Shown here: positions 54,516-64,000 of the stretch, in pieces
How positions within the stretch are numbered: the stretch's first letter is position 1
Layout: each line of letters begins with the position of its first letter
Assembly (NCBI GenBank): GCA_965227145.1
Contig: OZ245730.1
Location: forward strand, 3,286,001-3,350,000
Source: JACKAQ01 sp965227145
Lineage (GTDB): Bacteria; Calditrichota; Calditrichia; RBG-13-44-9; J075
DNA: 64,000 nt
Direction of reading: 5' to 3'
Made by a program: the position numbers and the translations under genes
The notes under the pieces: generated by a model
What the model was told of the DNA's origin: nothing
Databases searched by the model: none
Seen by the model: only the letters and a program-made list of their open reading frames with translations

Positions 54516-57500
54516 TTAAAACAAAGATTCGTTATCAGGGTCTTCCGCGAAAGCCCAAACTTTTTGCCAGTAATCGTTATCTTCACGAATTTGTTTGCCC
54601 GGACCAATCGGGAACAACTCGCGGAGTTTTTGAACACGTGCTTTTTCTTTGCCGAACAATTCGTTCATTTCATTCAATCGCGATTCCAACTCTTGCATCG
54701 AGCCGTGTTTGGCGTTGAATGCATGTTCGATCTGCTGCTGCTCTGCACGGGTCGCTTCGAGATCTGCACGGGCGGTGTTTAGCTCATGCACCAGCGAATC
54801 ACGATCGGCAGTCGCGGCTGCAACTTTTTCGTTCAACTCTGCCAATTTTGCAATGGCGCTCTGGATTTGGTTATCCGTATTTTCAACATCCCGACGGGTT
54901 GCGGTCAGTTTGTTTGCAGCCTCAACTTCGCGGGCGACCAGATCCTGCAGATTGGTTTCTGTTTCTTCAACGCGATTTTGCAGGGTTTGCAATCTTGCCG
55001 ATTTTTCTTCGGTTTGGGTGGTCAGCTCTTCCAATTGATTTTTCAGATGTTTTGTTTCACCGGAAAGCGATGCCACTTGCTGTTCGAGCGTGTCGCGTTC
55101 CTCTTTTTTATCTTGCAAATGCAATTCCAGATTGCTCAGCGCAGATTCAGTTTCGCGCAGTTTTTCGGCAAGTGCGTCAACAATCGTTTGCGTTTCGGTT
55201 TTCCGTTCGCTCAGCGATGCCAATTCGGATTTTGTAGTTTCCAGCGATTGGCGGGTTGAATACAATTCTTCGCTGATGCGGCTGGCTTCTTCGGTTTTGC
55301 TGGAAACGTTTGCTTCCAAAGATGACAGTTTACCGGACGCCGTTTCGTATGCCACGCGCGATTCTGCCAACATCTGTTCCAATTTGTCGCGTTCCTCGCG
55401 AGCGGCTTCTATCCGTTGCAATAGCTTTTCATGCAGCCGTTGAGCCGTTTCAGCTTTTTCATTATACTCGGTGTATTCACTTTTGATAACCGAATGTTTT
55501 TCACTGAGTTCAGAATATTCACTTAACAAGGCATTCAGTTTCATTTGCGTATTTTGCAATTTTGCCTGCATCATCGCCGCGTTAGTTTTTATCTGCCGGT
55601 CGGTTTGCTGATTGGCTGTTAACGTGGCTCTCGCTTCTTCCAGTTTCGCCTGTGTTTCTTTGTATTCGTTGTTTAACGATTGCAGGCGCGACGCCATTTC
55701 TTCACTGTTTTGCAACAGTTCCTGCACACGGGATTCCATTTCGGAAGCGTGATTTTGTGTTTCCATAAGCTGACTCTCCTTTGTCTGAACATCGGCAAGC
55801 GCCGCTGTCAGCTTCGCCTGCACATCCTGATAATTTTGATGGGTTTCTTCCAAATTTTGTTCTAAAATTTTAATTTGCGACTGTCTTTCTTCATTTGCGA
55901 GTTCAGCTTGTGCGGTAATTTGTGATTCGTATTCGCTGATTTTTCCCGTGGTTTCGGCGAGTTTTTGCTCCAGTTCACTGATCTGCGTTTTTAACGTTTC
56001 GCTTTCTTTTTCAGAATCATCTGCGGGTTCCGCAGCCGCAACAGCCGGACGCAAATGCAACAGCATTGCGCCATCTTCGCCAAATTGGATACGTTTTGCC
56101 AACAGTTGAACCGATTGTTCGATGCCTTCGGAGTTCACCAGCGTTACGGTAATCGTTTCCATACGTCCGTGCATCATCAAATAAATATTTTGGGACGCCG
56201 CATCGCGTTCTTCATCGGAAATCTGATTCATGAAAGAACTGCCGGACAATGCATCTGCCGATTCTCCGAGCAGCGATTCCGCACGGGAATTCATTTTTAA
56301 CACCTGTCCGTCCAGCGCGTTAATCATCACTGCATCCGGCGAATATTGAAGATACGCATCCCATTTTTCTGTTGGAGAAACTGCACTTTCGGGTGTGTCG
56401 ATTTCGAATGCCGCTTCTGCTTCAACTGTAAATTGAATAGCCTGCGATCCGTTGTAAACAACCGGCGTTGCCTGATAAACAACATCGATGTTTCGTTCAT
56501 CAACAGTTTGCATTTTTAGCTGTGTTTTTGGTGCGTCATCACCGGTTTTGAGCATATTGAAAATGATATCCTGAAAACGTTCCCGGTCTTCGGGCGCGAT
56601 AAAGTCCATCATGTGTTTGTCCGTTAAATCCGCCGGTGAATCCGCTCCCAGCATCGCTGCTCCGGCTTCGTTGATAATCGCCAAACGCCCGTTGGTGTGA
56701 ATGCCCATGCCGACATTGCTCAGCGACATCATTTTGCGGAACCGGTTTTCTGCGAGATGCAAATCCGCATCCAGTTGTTCCAGCTTTTCGTCTTTTTCCT
56801 GAATGGCGAGTTCCAGCGAACGGGTGATTTCTTTTTGGTCATCCAGTTCTGCTACCAGTTGCGGATTGTTTTCGGCCACTTCAACAGCCGCCGGTGCTTC
56901 GGCAATCTGGAGCAAACAGATGGCACCGCTCACTTTTCCGTCGAGCAATTGCGGCGTAATGCGGAATTTTCCGCTGATGTACACATCGTCACTGTTGCGC
57001 AATCGCAAAGCATCCAGCCTGGTTTCCTGATTTTGCAACACATTTTGAAACGCCTTCAACGTAATTTTGGAATCTTCCGGATGAACCAATTGTGTAAACG
57101 GCTTGCCCAGCCACTCTTCGCGATCCCAACCGCAAATTTGCTCAAAAGAGGGATTAATCGACACAAAATCGCCATCCACAGACAGCGTGAAAACGATTTC
57201 CGGAACAACATCCATCAAATGGCGATAGGAATCCTTGATAGCCCGAAGATTGCTCAGCGCCTTTTTATATTCCGTTTCATGTTTCAATTCCTGCGATAAA
57301 TCTTCCAGCGCAACCGTGAAAAATGATTTTTTGCCGATATCCGTGCGATTGAATTCCAATTCCAGCGCAAAAACCGAACGATCTTTTCGCAATCCTTCGA
57401 CCGTCAGCCGTTCGCCAAAAGCTTTGGAAAGACCCGTTTTTTCAACCGAATCCGCAGCCAGGCGATGTTGTTCGCGATATTTTTCCGGCAATAAAACCGT

Positions 57501-58514
57501 AAAATCTTTTTTGATCAGGTCATCTTCGGTATAACCGAACATGTCCAACGCCTGTTCGTTGATCATGATAATTTTGCCATTTTCATCCGTTGCGATAACG
57601 CCTTCATCAACGGTGTTCAGCACCAGATTTAACAGCTCAACAGATTCCAGCGTTGATTCCTGCGCCGCTTCCAAATCGTCCTGAGCAGATTGCAGCTCGG
57701 TATTTTTCTGATTCAGCGCTTCATTAATTTTCTGTAACTGGTTGATTTTATTGAGGAAAACATTCTTGACCTGATCCGAATTCAGAAAACCGATTTTGCT
57801 TTCATCCAACAAACTTTCCGGCAGCAATTGCACGATGACGTGGAAAGTTTCGAGCAGTCGGTACGATTCGCCCAATTCGCGATAGCTGTTTTCGTACAGC
57901 TCATCTGCGATATCTTTTCCCAGTTTTTCCACTAAAAATTGATAGAATCGTTGGGAAAATCGTGTTAAAACCGGGGTCCATTCATCAAAAGTAGCCGGAT
58001 GCGTTTCTGCTGCTTCAAACGGGATTTCTTTCGCACCCGATTGGGGAATTGTGTGCACCCATTCAGAAATATTGTGAAAATAAGTTGTGTCCGAATTTTT
58101 GAAATGAACCTGTGATTTGGCAATAAATTGTTTCAACAACATTTGGCAAAGCAGAAATTCCTGTGCCGCTTTTTCTTCGAAGATGAGGTTGAAATTTTCC
58201 AATTCCATCAACGGTTCGTAGCGATACTGGACGGTTTTCCGAAGCGCCAGACGCGTGAATTTCTGCATCGGATCTTCGTCACACAAATATTGTTCGAGTT
58301 TGAGATAGAGTGCCGGAAGTTCCTTTTCCTGAAACGATGGCGGCAATTCCTTGAATCGTGAAACATGCGATAAAACGGAAGTGGCGCGTTTTGGCGCAGA
58401 AATCTGCCCTTCCAAAAACTCGACCATCTTTTGCATTAGTGCGATATGCATATCGTTTCCGTTACCGTTTACTTCGGCATGCGACGATTCTTGCTTTCGA
58501 AACCACTGTAGCAT
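54516..58514 (-). CDS. Giant PAS plus coiled-coil protein without output domain
   Basis: The 1332-residue protein has a helical N-terminal region (1-260) and a short coiled coil (about 255-290). Four PAS domains follow: one about 295-410 (VLNTVDEGVIATDENGKIIM), one 430-545 (YRHLMDVVPEIVFTLSVDGD), one 600-710 (MMSLSNVGMGIHTNGRLAI) and one 730-840 (YLQYSPDAVMINALDGQVLK). About 430 residues of continuous coiled coil come next (850-1280), with a short end (FPIGPGKQIREDNDYWQKVW). There is no kinase, GGDEF, EAL, receiver or HTH. A weak FG-like role as scaffold, polar organiser or sensor that signals by conformational change is inferred. It has no signal peptide and is monocistronic. Confidence 0.93.
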   Translation of the reverse strand: MLQWFRKQESSHAEVNGNGNDMHIALMQKMVEFLEGQISAPKRATSVLSHVSRFKELPPSFQEKELPALYLKLEQYLCDEDPMQKFTRLALRKTVQYRYEPLMELENFNLIFEEKAAQEFLLCQMLLKQFIAKSQVHFKNSDTTYFHNISEWVHTIPQSGAKEIPFEAAETHPATFDEWTPVLTRFSQRFYQFLVEKLGKDIADELYENSYRELGESYRLLETFHVIVQLLPESLLDESKIGFLNSDQVKNVFLNKINQLQKINEALNQKNTELQSAQDDLEAAQESTLESVELLNLVLNTVDEGVIATDENGKIIMINEQALDMFGYTEDDLIKKDFTVLLPEKYREQHRLAADSVEKTGLSKAFGERLTVEGLRKDRSVFALELEFNRTDIGKKSFFTVALEDLSQELKHETEYKKALSNLRAIKDSYRHLMDVVPEIVFTLSVDGDFVSINPSFEQICGWDREEWLGKPFTQLVHPEDSKITLKAFQNVLQNQETRLDALRLRNSDDVYISGKFRITPQLLDGKVSGAICLLQIAEAPAAVEVAENNPQLVAELDDQKEITRSLELAIQEKDEKLEQLDADLHLAENRFRKMMSLSNVGMGIHTNGRLAIINEAGAAMLGADSPADLTDKHMMDFIAPEDRERFQDIIFNMLKTGDDAPKTQLKMQTVDERNIDVVYQATPVVYNGSQAIQFTVEAEAAFEIDTPESAVSPTEKWDAYLQYSPDAVMINALDGQVLKMNSRAESLLGESADALSGSSFMNQISDEERDAASQNIYLMMHGRMETITVTLVNSEGIEQSVQLLAKRIQFGEDGAMLLHLRPAVAAAEPADDSEKESETLKTQISELEQKLAETTGKISEYESQITAQAELANEERQSQIKILEQNLEETHQNYQDVQAKLTAALADVQTKESQLMETQNHASEMESRVQELLQNSEEMASRLQSLNNEYKETQAKLEEARATLTANQQTDRQIKTNAAMMQAKLQNTQMKLNALLSEYSELSEKHSVIKSEYTEYNEKAETAQRLHEKLLQRIEAAREERDKLEQMLAESRVAYETASGKLSSLEANVSSKTEEASRISEELYSTRQSLETTKSELASLSERKTETQTIVDALAEKLRETESALSNLELHLQDKKEERDTLEQQVASLSGETKHLKNQLEELTTQTEEKSARLQTLQNRVEETETNLQDLVAREVEAANKLTATRRDVENTDNQIQSAIAKLAELNEKVAAATADRDSLVHELNTARADLEATRAEQQQIEHAFNAKHGSMQELESRLNEMNELFGKEKARVQKLRELFPIGPGKQIREDNDYWQKVWAFAEDPDNESLF

Positions 58515-58692
58515 AACATTTCTCGTAATTTAAAAATTTAACACATCCGATTTTGAAGATTTTGACATGCTAAATACTTGCACTTATTCAGCTTTTGAAT
58601 AATAAATTAAAGTTGAATTCTCTATGTGAAGTGTCGCGTGTCATAATTTTAAAAAAGGCTAATTTTTATGATCAAATTTTATACAAAAACAT

Positions 58693-59253
58693 TTATAAAT
58701 ATCGTAAAACCAACGAAAAATCTTTAGATATGGCTAAAATTAGTGCAGATTCGGAAAATAACCCGGAATGGGTATTGAATGATTGTAGCTGACTATCTAT
58801 TTTAACTGGGTCGGATACCGGTTTTTCCTGACGATGCTGAATAATTTTTTGAATATTTTCCAAAAATTGCCGCTGTCCCTCACGGTCTTTTTGCATAAAA
58901 TCACTGTGAAATTTCCGGTAATCTTCGACGCTAATTTGATATCGCTCAAACAGATTTGTATAAAGCTGTTCCCGAACGGAATCGGCTTCGCTGAGCGAAG
59001 AAATTACCTGCATTTCCGCGAGTACGCTATCCCAGGGCACTGTTACGGTTTCAGATTCGTTGTTCGCGTAAACGAAATTGATTTGGAGAAACAAAGTTAT
59101 CAGTACCAACAGAAATTGCGATGCGCGAGAAATTCCCGGTTTTGCGGTTGCATCCGGCGCTGGAAAATCGATTTCCACGGGATGTGAATTTTTGTTACCG
59201 CAACCGATAAAAAAAGATTTTGCTTCACAGAAAAATGAATTGGATTTTCGCAA
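58693..59253 (-). CDS. Hypothetical exported protein, weak DUF4296-like C-terminus
   Basis: The 186-residue frame has a hydrophobic segment at about 44-62 (SQFLLVLITLFLQINFVYA) ahead of a polar, helical domain (SDSVREQLYTNLFERYQIS ... YRKFHSDFM). The pattern of repeated helices and KY/RYxIS resembles the DUF4296 family of FCB lipoproteins, but this is uncertain. The hydrophobic segment looks like a signal peptide, so the true start may lie downstream of 59253 at a non-ATG codon. It is divergent from the gene at 59383. Confidence 0.55.
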   Translation of the reverse strand: MRKSNSFFCEAKSFFIGCGNKNSHPVEIDFPAPDATAKPGISRASQFLLVLITLFLQINFVYANNESETVTVPWDSVLAEMQVISSLSEADSVREQLYTNLFERYQISVEDYRKFHSDFMQKDREGQRQFLENIQKIIQHRQEKPVSDPVKIDSQLQSFNTHSGLFSESALILAISKDFSLVLRYL

Positions 59254-59382
59254 GTATGTCCCTTATCTTTTTGCTGCCCTGAATTTTTTTATTGACGCAA
59301 ACAGGTTATTTTATTGAACTTTTAACTCGTGTTTCGGTTCAAATATACAAAATTTTTATTGTCCATATACAGGAGTTTTCGA

Positions 59383-62300
59383 ATGAAGTGGTTTTATGCC
59401 GTAATTTTATTGTTGGCGATGACAGTCGTCGGATCACAACCCGTTTATGGATTTGGCAAGAACAAGGTCATTTACAAAGATTTTGAGTGGTATTACATTC
59501 AATCCAAACATTTCGATATTTATTTTTATGAAGGCGGTCAGGAAATTGCGGAATTTACGGCAGAAATCGCCGAGTCTGCGTATGTGCAATTGCAGCGCGA
59601 TTTCCGGTTCGATATTCGTGAACGAATTGTTTTTATTGTTTATAATTCCCACAATGACTGGCAACAGACAAACGTGGTTATTTCCTATCTCGAAGAAGGT
59701 ATCGGCGGCGTTACCGAGCTATACAAAAACCGGATTGTTGTGCCGTTTGAAGGCTCTTACGAACAATTCCGGCATGTGATTCATCACGAATTGGTGCATG
59801 CGGTGATGAACGACATGCTGTATGGCGGCTCTGTTCAATCGCTGATTGTCGGGGAAGTTACACCGGCACCACTGTGGTTTTCGGAAGGTCTGGCTGAATT
59901 CCAGTCGCAGGGCTGGGACACGCGAATCGATATGATTGTTCGCGATGCAGTGCTGAACAATTATATGCCGAATCTGCAGGCGTTGCAATATTATCTGGTG
60001 TATCAAGGCGGCGCTTCCGTTTTCCGGTATATTGCCAGCACTTACGGACGAGATAAAATCGGCGAAATGCTCCACAAAATGCGCGGCAAAGTTGCTTTCG
60101 AAAAAGTGCTTCGGTCATCTGTCGGGGTGGGTTCGGAAGAATTTACCGATCGCTGGCACCGCTATTTGCGGCGGCAATATTGGCCTGATGTTGCGGATCG
60201 CAAAGAACCGGTGGAATTTGCCAAACGATTGACAGACCACACACGCGTGCCGAATTACCTCAACGTAAGCCCTGCAATATCGCCGAATGGCGACAAAGTT
60301 GCTTTCATTTCGGATCGTCGCGGATCGCAGAATATCTACCTGATGTCCGCACTCGACGGACGGATTATCAGAACGCTCGTTTCCGGCGAACGCTCCAAAA
60401 GCTTCGAAGAATTAAAATTTTTGCGTCCCGGAATGAGTTTCAGTCCGGACGGAAAAAAGCTGGCTTTCGCGGCAAAAAGCGGTTCGCACGATGCCATATA
60501 TATTGTTGAAGTGAAAAACGGCGACATCACCAATTACGATTTGAAAGACCTCGACGGCGCTTTCACAACGTCGTGGTCGCCGGATGGCGAAAAAATTGCC
60601 TTCGTAGGCAACAAAAATAACCAAAGCGATATTTACTATCTCAATTTGTCCGATCAGGAAGTTGTGCAACTCACCAACGATGTTTTTACGGATGATCATC
60701 CATCGTGGTCGCCGGACGGCAAACGACTGACATTTGTTTCCGACCGGAAGGAATATCTGAACAACGCGCCATTGCCGGACGATTTTCTGATGACGACGCA
60801 CGACTACGAAAAACGCGATATCTATATTCTGCAACTGGAAGATCAGAAAATTGAACGCGTGACAGATACGCCGTGGTCCGAATCCAATCCGATGTTCGCC
60901 CCGGATGGCAAACGCCTGGCATATCTTTCTGATAAAAATGGGATTCACAATCTTTACATCCACCATTTTGATCGCCCGACCGGATATTTTGATCCCGTGT
61001 TGATTGACTCCGGCGCAACGACCGATGTAAATCTCAGCCAATTGGAATCGTTGAACGACTATCCGGTAACCAATATTATTTCCGGCGTTTTGCAGTTTAA
61101 TTGGGACCGGAACGCCAACAAAATGGTGTTTACCTCATTCAGCAAAGGCGGCTTCGATATTTACATGGTAAACAATCCCATGGAAATGTCGCCAAAAGTG
61201 CTTCGCGATACGGAATTTGTAAAGGATATGAAAAGCGAAAAGCTGCCGGTTTACGCCCGCAATTGGCAATCCGATAAAAAAACGCCGCAAACAATCAGCA
61301 AAAGCGATCAGTCATCGCCGATCAGTTACAGCAATTATGTCTTCACCCGATACAAAATGGATAAAGCAAAAGAGGAAGAAGAAAAAATTGTTGAGTTGGA
61401 TACAACAACCTATCTCAACGCCGAAGGCGATTTTAAAGTGCGGAAATATAAGCTCAAGTTTTCGCCGGATGTTGTTACCGGTGCAGCGGGCTACAACACC
61501 TTTTTCGGCTTCTCCGGATACACCACTTTTGCGTTCAGCGACCTGTTAGGCGATCACAAAATTTTCTTGAATGTTAACCTCGTATCCGACTTAAAAAACA
61601 GCGACTTAAGTATATTTTATCTAAACCTGAAAAAACGCATCAGCCTCGGATTTGGCGGCTACCATCTCGCATGGGTTTTCAGCAATGGCTTTCAGTTGCA
61701 ACGCTACCGGAACTACGGATTGAACGTGCTGGCATCGTACCCGTTCAGCAAATTCAGCCGGTTGGAAGGCAGTTTAAACTGGTATAATATTTTGCTGGAA
61801 AACCTGTCGTTATCATCCGAACAGGATGAACGGGTCAGCACTATTTTGCCAACAATTTCGTATGTTCACGATTCGGTTTTGTGGGGATACACCGGTCCGA
61901 TCGATGGCAGCCGGTATGCGTTATCGCTGCTCGCCAGTCCAAAATACGAAACCAACAGCCGGGATTTCCGCACGGTTTCGGCTGATTATCGCAAATATTT
62001 TATGCTCAATCGCGAATACAGCATGGCATTCCGGATGAGCGGTGCAGCCAGTTTTGGCGATAATCCGCAACGTTTTTTCCTCGGCGGCATCGATAACTGG
62101 ATCAATTACAAAACCAAAGACGGCGGATTCCGCACTAATTCCATCGGCGATATTTTCTTCAGCGAATTTGTAACGCCGCTGCGTGGCGCCAGATATTACG
62201 AAGCTGAAGGCTCCCGCTATCTGTTGGCAAATATGGAATTCCGGTTCCCGCTGATCCAGTTTTTGGGATTGGGATTCCCCCCGATTCGCCTGTTTAATAT

Positions 62301-62553
62301 TCGCGGCGTGATGTTTTATGATATCGGCACCGCGTACTTTCCGGGTGAAAACTGGTACAGCAACGACAAATGGCGCGCCACCGAAGTTGGCGAAGACGGC
62401 AAACGCCGCTTTAAAGATCTCGTGAGCGGCTACGGCGTTGGCGCACGTGTGTATTTCCTCTACTTTTTAATGCGCATCGACGTCGCGTGGAATTACGATT
62501 TGGAAGGCTCCAGCAAACCAATGTGGTATATTTCACTCGGTGGTGATTTGTAA
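59383..62553 (+). CDS. Metalloprotease-propeller-beta-barrel outer-membrane protein
   Basis: The 1056-residue protein has a signal peptide (1-24). A gluzincin-like metalloprotease domain follows with HHELVHAVM (His135, Glu136, His139) and a third ligand Glu168 in WFSEGLAEFQ. Then comes a TolB/WD40 (PD40) propeller (about 285-610; repeated SWSPDG[EK][KR][IL].F[VL]S.[NR]), and a C-terminal outer-membrane beta-barrel resembling the BamA/surface-antigen group (about 690-1056; FSPDVVTGAAGYN, FFLGGIDNWIN, YGVGARVYFLYFLMRIDVAW). All zinc ligands are intact. The start at 59383 is supported by GGAG and the signal peptide. It ends at a strong terminator. Substrate and secretion role are unknown. Confidence 0.9.
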   Translation: MKWFYAVILLLAMTVVGSQPVYGFGKNKVIYKDFEWYYIQSKHFDIYFYEGGQEIAEFTAEIAESAYVQLQRDFRFDIRERIVFIVYNSHNDWQQTNVVISYLEEGIGGVTELYKNRIVVPFEGSYEQFRHVIHHELVHAVMNDMLYGGSVQSLIVGEVTPAPLWFSEGLAEFQSQGWDTRIDMIVRDAVLNNYMPNLQALQYYLVYQGGASVFRYIASTYGRDKIGEMLHKMRGKVAFEKVLRSSVGVGSEEFTDRWHRYLRRQYWPDVADRKEPVEFAKRLTDHTRVPNYLNVSPAISPNGDKVAFISDRRGSQNIYLMSALDGRIIRTLVSGERSKSFEELKFLRPGMSFSPDGKKLAFAAKSGSHDAIYIVEVKNGDITNYDLKDLDGAFTTSWSPDGEKIAFVGNKNNQSDIYYLNLSDQEVVQLTNDVFTDDHPSWSPDGKRLTFVSDRKEYLNNAPLPDDFLMTTHDYEKRDIYILQLEDQKIERVTDTPWSESNPMFAPDGKRLAYLSDKNGIHNLYIHHFDRPTGYFDPVLIDSGATTDVNLSQLESLNDYPVTNIISGVLQFNWDRNANKMVFTSFSKGGFDIYMVNNPMEMSPKVLRDTEFVKDMKSEKLPVYARNWQSDKKTPQTISKSDQSSPISYSNYVFTRYKMDKAKEEEEKIVELDTTTYLNAEGDFKVRKYKLKFSPDVVTGAAGYNTFFGFSGYTTFAFSDLLGDHKIFLNVNLVSDLKNSDLSIFYLNLKKRISLGFGGYHLAWVFSNGFQLQRYRNYGLNVLASYPFSKFSRLEGSLNWYNILLENLSLSSEQDERVSTILPTISYVHDSVLWGYTGPIDGSRYALSLLASPKYETNSRDFRTVSADYRKYFMLNREYSMAFRMSGAASFGDNPQRFFLGGIDNWINYKTKDGGFRTNSIGDIFFSEFVTPLRGARYYEAEGSRYLLANMEFRFPLIQFLGLGFPPIRLFNIRGVMFYDIGTAYFPGENWYSNDKWRATEVGEDGKRRFKDLVSGYGVGARVYFLYFLMRIDVAWNYDLEGSSKPMWYISLGGDL

Positions 62554-62583
62554 AAAATGATCGAACATCAACCGCTTTTTTTA

Positions 62584-62613
62584 ACGCCCGGCATTATTTG
62601 CCGGGCGTTTTTG
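62584..62613 (+). terminator. Rho-independent terminator
   Basis: ACGCCCGGCA / TGCCGGGCGT with a short loop and five-plus T residues follows the barrel protein by about 30 bases. Confidence 0.93.
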
Positions 62614-62746
62614 TTTTAACGCGACACTTTTTTGATTTTTTCAACATCTATTGTTAATATGTCTCGTAAGCTCATTTCGAGACAATTTTTCTGAGACTGG
62701 ACAGCAAATTGATGTTGATGCTAAAATTACAAAGGGCAAAAACCGG

Positions 62747-64000
62747 ATGGAAAATAGAAAAAGTGCAACTGAAAAATTTATCGGATTGTTCACAGAAATA
62801 AATCGCGGCGAAGGCGTCACAGCGCTATTGATGACATTAAATATCTTCCTGATTTTAACCGCATATCTCATCGCTAAAGTTGTGCGCGAACCGCTGATTC
62901 TCACCGGTGGCGGTGCGGAAATCAAAAGCTATTCATCGGCGCTGCAGGTGATTATTTTGATGGGTGCGTTGCGATTTTACAGTTGGCTCGCCGGAAAATA
63001 TCCCCGAAAACAGCTGATCAATTATGTGACGCTGTTTTTTGTATCCAACCTGATCCTGTTTTACGGATTGATTTTGATCGGCATTCCATCAGGTGTTGCA
63101 TTTTTTCTGTGGGTCGGGATTTTCAGCCTGACAATTATCGCCCAATTTTGGTCGTTTGCAAACGACGTGTACACGCCAGATGAAGGCAATCGCTTATTTG
63201 TGATCATCGGATTTGGCGCATCGGCGGGCGGTGTTATCGGACCAAAAATTGCCGGACTGCTGATCGACTTTGTCGATGTTTACGAAATGCTGCTTATTTC
63301 CGCCGGAATTTTGCTGACCAGTTTGTTCATCACCAATTATCTTTTTCGCCGGGAAGATGACCGGTTATCAATCAGAAAATCCACTCAGACAACCGATCAT
63401 TCTGAACCGGAATTTTCCAAAGAAGGCGCGTTTCGGGTCGTTTTTCAAAATAAATATTTGTTGCTCATTGCGTTGCTAATTTTGTTTACCAATTGGGTAA
63501 ATACGACCGGCGAATACATTATCGGACGGGCAGTGTCCGACGAAGCCGCGCGACTCGCCGCCAGCAGCCCTGCCGGGGATTTTTCGGAAAATACATTTAT
63601 CGCCCGGTTTTACGCAGATTATTATTTCATCGTGGGAATGGTTGGGCTGATGATGCAGCTTTTTATCGTTTCGCGAATACTCAAATATTTGGGCGTGCGA
63701 TTTGCGATCATGGCGTTACCGGTGATCGCTTTTGGCGGATACTTCCTTATTGCGTTATTTCCGACGATGCTAAATTTATTGCGTTGGGCAAAAACAGCCG
63801 AAAACGCCACCGATTATTCACTAAATAACACGGTGCGGCACATTCTCTTTTTACCGACAACCCGAGAAGAAAAATACAAAGCCAAAGTAGCGATCGATTC
63901 GTTTTTCGTGCGCGCCGGCGATGTGCTTTCTGCTGCAATCGTTTTTACCGGCGTTACCTGGCTGTCATTTTCCATCACCGGATTTGCCATTTTCAACATG
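62747..64000 (+). CDS. ADP/ATP translocase-like (NTT/MFS) carrier, 3' end cut by window edge
   Basis: The visible 418 residues start MENRKSATEKF and form about ten membrane helices. The motifs NDVYTPDEGNRLF, GASAGGVIGPKIAG and NTVRHILFLPTTREEKYKAK with AIDSFFVRAGDVL are those of the bacterial ADP/ATP translocase (Npt/Tlc) family, which exchanges nucleotides or acts as a broader nucleotide transporter. Free-living FCB bacteria carry divergent members, sometimes fused to C-terminal HEAT repeats; any such tail is outside the window. The ribosome binding site is weak (AAGGG about 11 bases upstream). Confidence 0.88.
   Translation, partial: MENRKSATEKFIGLFTEINRGEGVTALLMTLNIFLILTAYLIAKVVREPLILTGGGAEIKSYSSALQVIILMGALRFYSWLAGKYPRKQLINYVTLFFVSNLILFYGLILIGIPSGVAFFLWVGIFSLTIIAQFWSFANDVYTPDEGNRLFVIIGFGASAGGVIGPKIAGLLIDFVDVYEMLLISAGILLTSLFITNYLFRREDDRLSIRKSTQTTDHSEPEFSKEGAFRVVFQNKYLLLIALLILFTNWVNTTGEYIIGRAVSDEAARLAASSPAGDFSENTFIARFYADYYFIVGMVGLMMQLFIVSRILKYLGVRFAIMALPVIAFGGYFLIALFPTMLNLLRWAKTAENATDYSLNNTVRHILFLPTTREEKYKAKVAIDSFFVRAGDVLSAAIVFTGVTWLSFSITGFAIFNM

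Overview
The window reads as chromosomal DNA of a free-living Gram-negative bacterium of the FCB group (Bacteroidota, Calditrichota, Ignavibacteria and relatives), at roughly 45-48 % GC by eye. The main clues are a secreted protein ending in a type IX secretion (T9SS) type A sorting domain with the QNYPNPFNPST motif, a giant one-protein hybrid two-component regulator (HTCS), a leucyl-tRNA synthetase with the insertion before KMSKS typical of Bacteroidota-like enzymes, a TonB-dependent receptor, LolD-type ABC ATPase, many lipoproteins and an ADP/ATP-translocase-like carrier. A Calditrichota-like lineage fits best, but this is inference. Genes are densely packed. There are no rRNAs, CRISPR arrays, intact insertion sequences or phage genes; one tRNA (Pro, CGG) is present.

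Layout. 1-5.7 kb: an edge-truncated secreted FG-GAP protein, a small membrane protein, an alpha/beta-hydrolase lipoprotein and a parallel beta-helix lipoprotein. 6-10 kb: the HTCS regulator. 10.1-10.6 kb: a 26-unit perfect-phase heptamer array followed at once by a degenerate 21-bp repeat. 10.8-13.8 kb: a GntR regulator, a hydroxyproline epimerase/proline racemase and a D-amino-acid oxidoreductase, together a hydroxyproline catabolic operon. 13.8-15.5 kb: three genes encoding two membrane proteins and a free-standing prokaryotic YEATS (pYEATS) domain, the best candidate for a little-described system. 15.7-19.7 kb: TerC, histidine ammonia-lyase, tRNA-Pro and an internally duplicated membrane protein. 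19.7-27.5 kb: penicillin acylase, a GAF/methionine sulfoxide reductase-like protein, a DUF3108 protein, leuS and small secreted proteins.

27.7-38.9 kb is one long minus-strand run: (in transcription order) a MoxR/ChlI-like ATPase overlapping an enoyl-CoA hydratase-like gene, two tandem PQQ-type propeller proteins, then a tightly packed TonB receptor / DUF3311 / sodium:solute symporter set, and a glycosyltransferase with a LolD-like ATPase. 39.1-44.1 kb: 6-phosphogluconolactonase and a BarA-like multi-PAS hybrid kinase. 44.4-64 kb: the T9SS cargo protein, an alpha-2-macroglobulin lipoprotein, an NHL propeller, a 1332-residue PAS plus coiled-coil protein without any output domain, a metalloprotease/propeller/beta-barrel protein and an edge-truncated ATP/ADP-translocase-like carrier.

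Together the window shows a cell-surface-rich heterotroph: outer-membrane import, secreted propellers and hydrolases, amino-acid catabolism (hydroxyproline, histidine) and large sensory proteins. Start codons were moved from the longest frame where a Shine-Dalgarno sequence or signal peptide favoured a later start. All functions are from reading motifs by eye; no database search was run.
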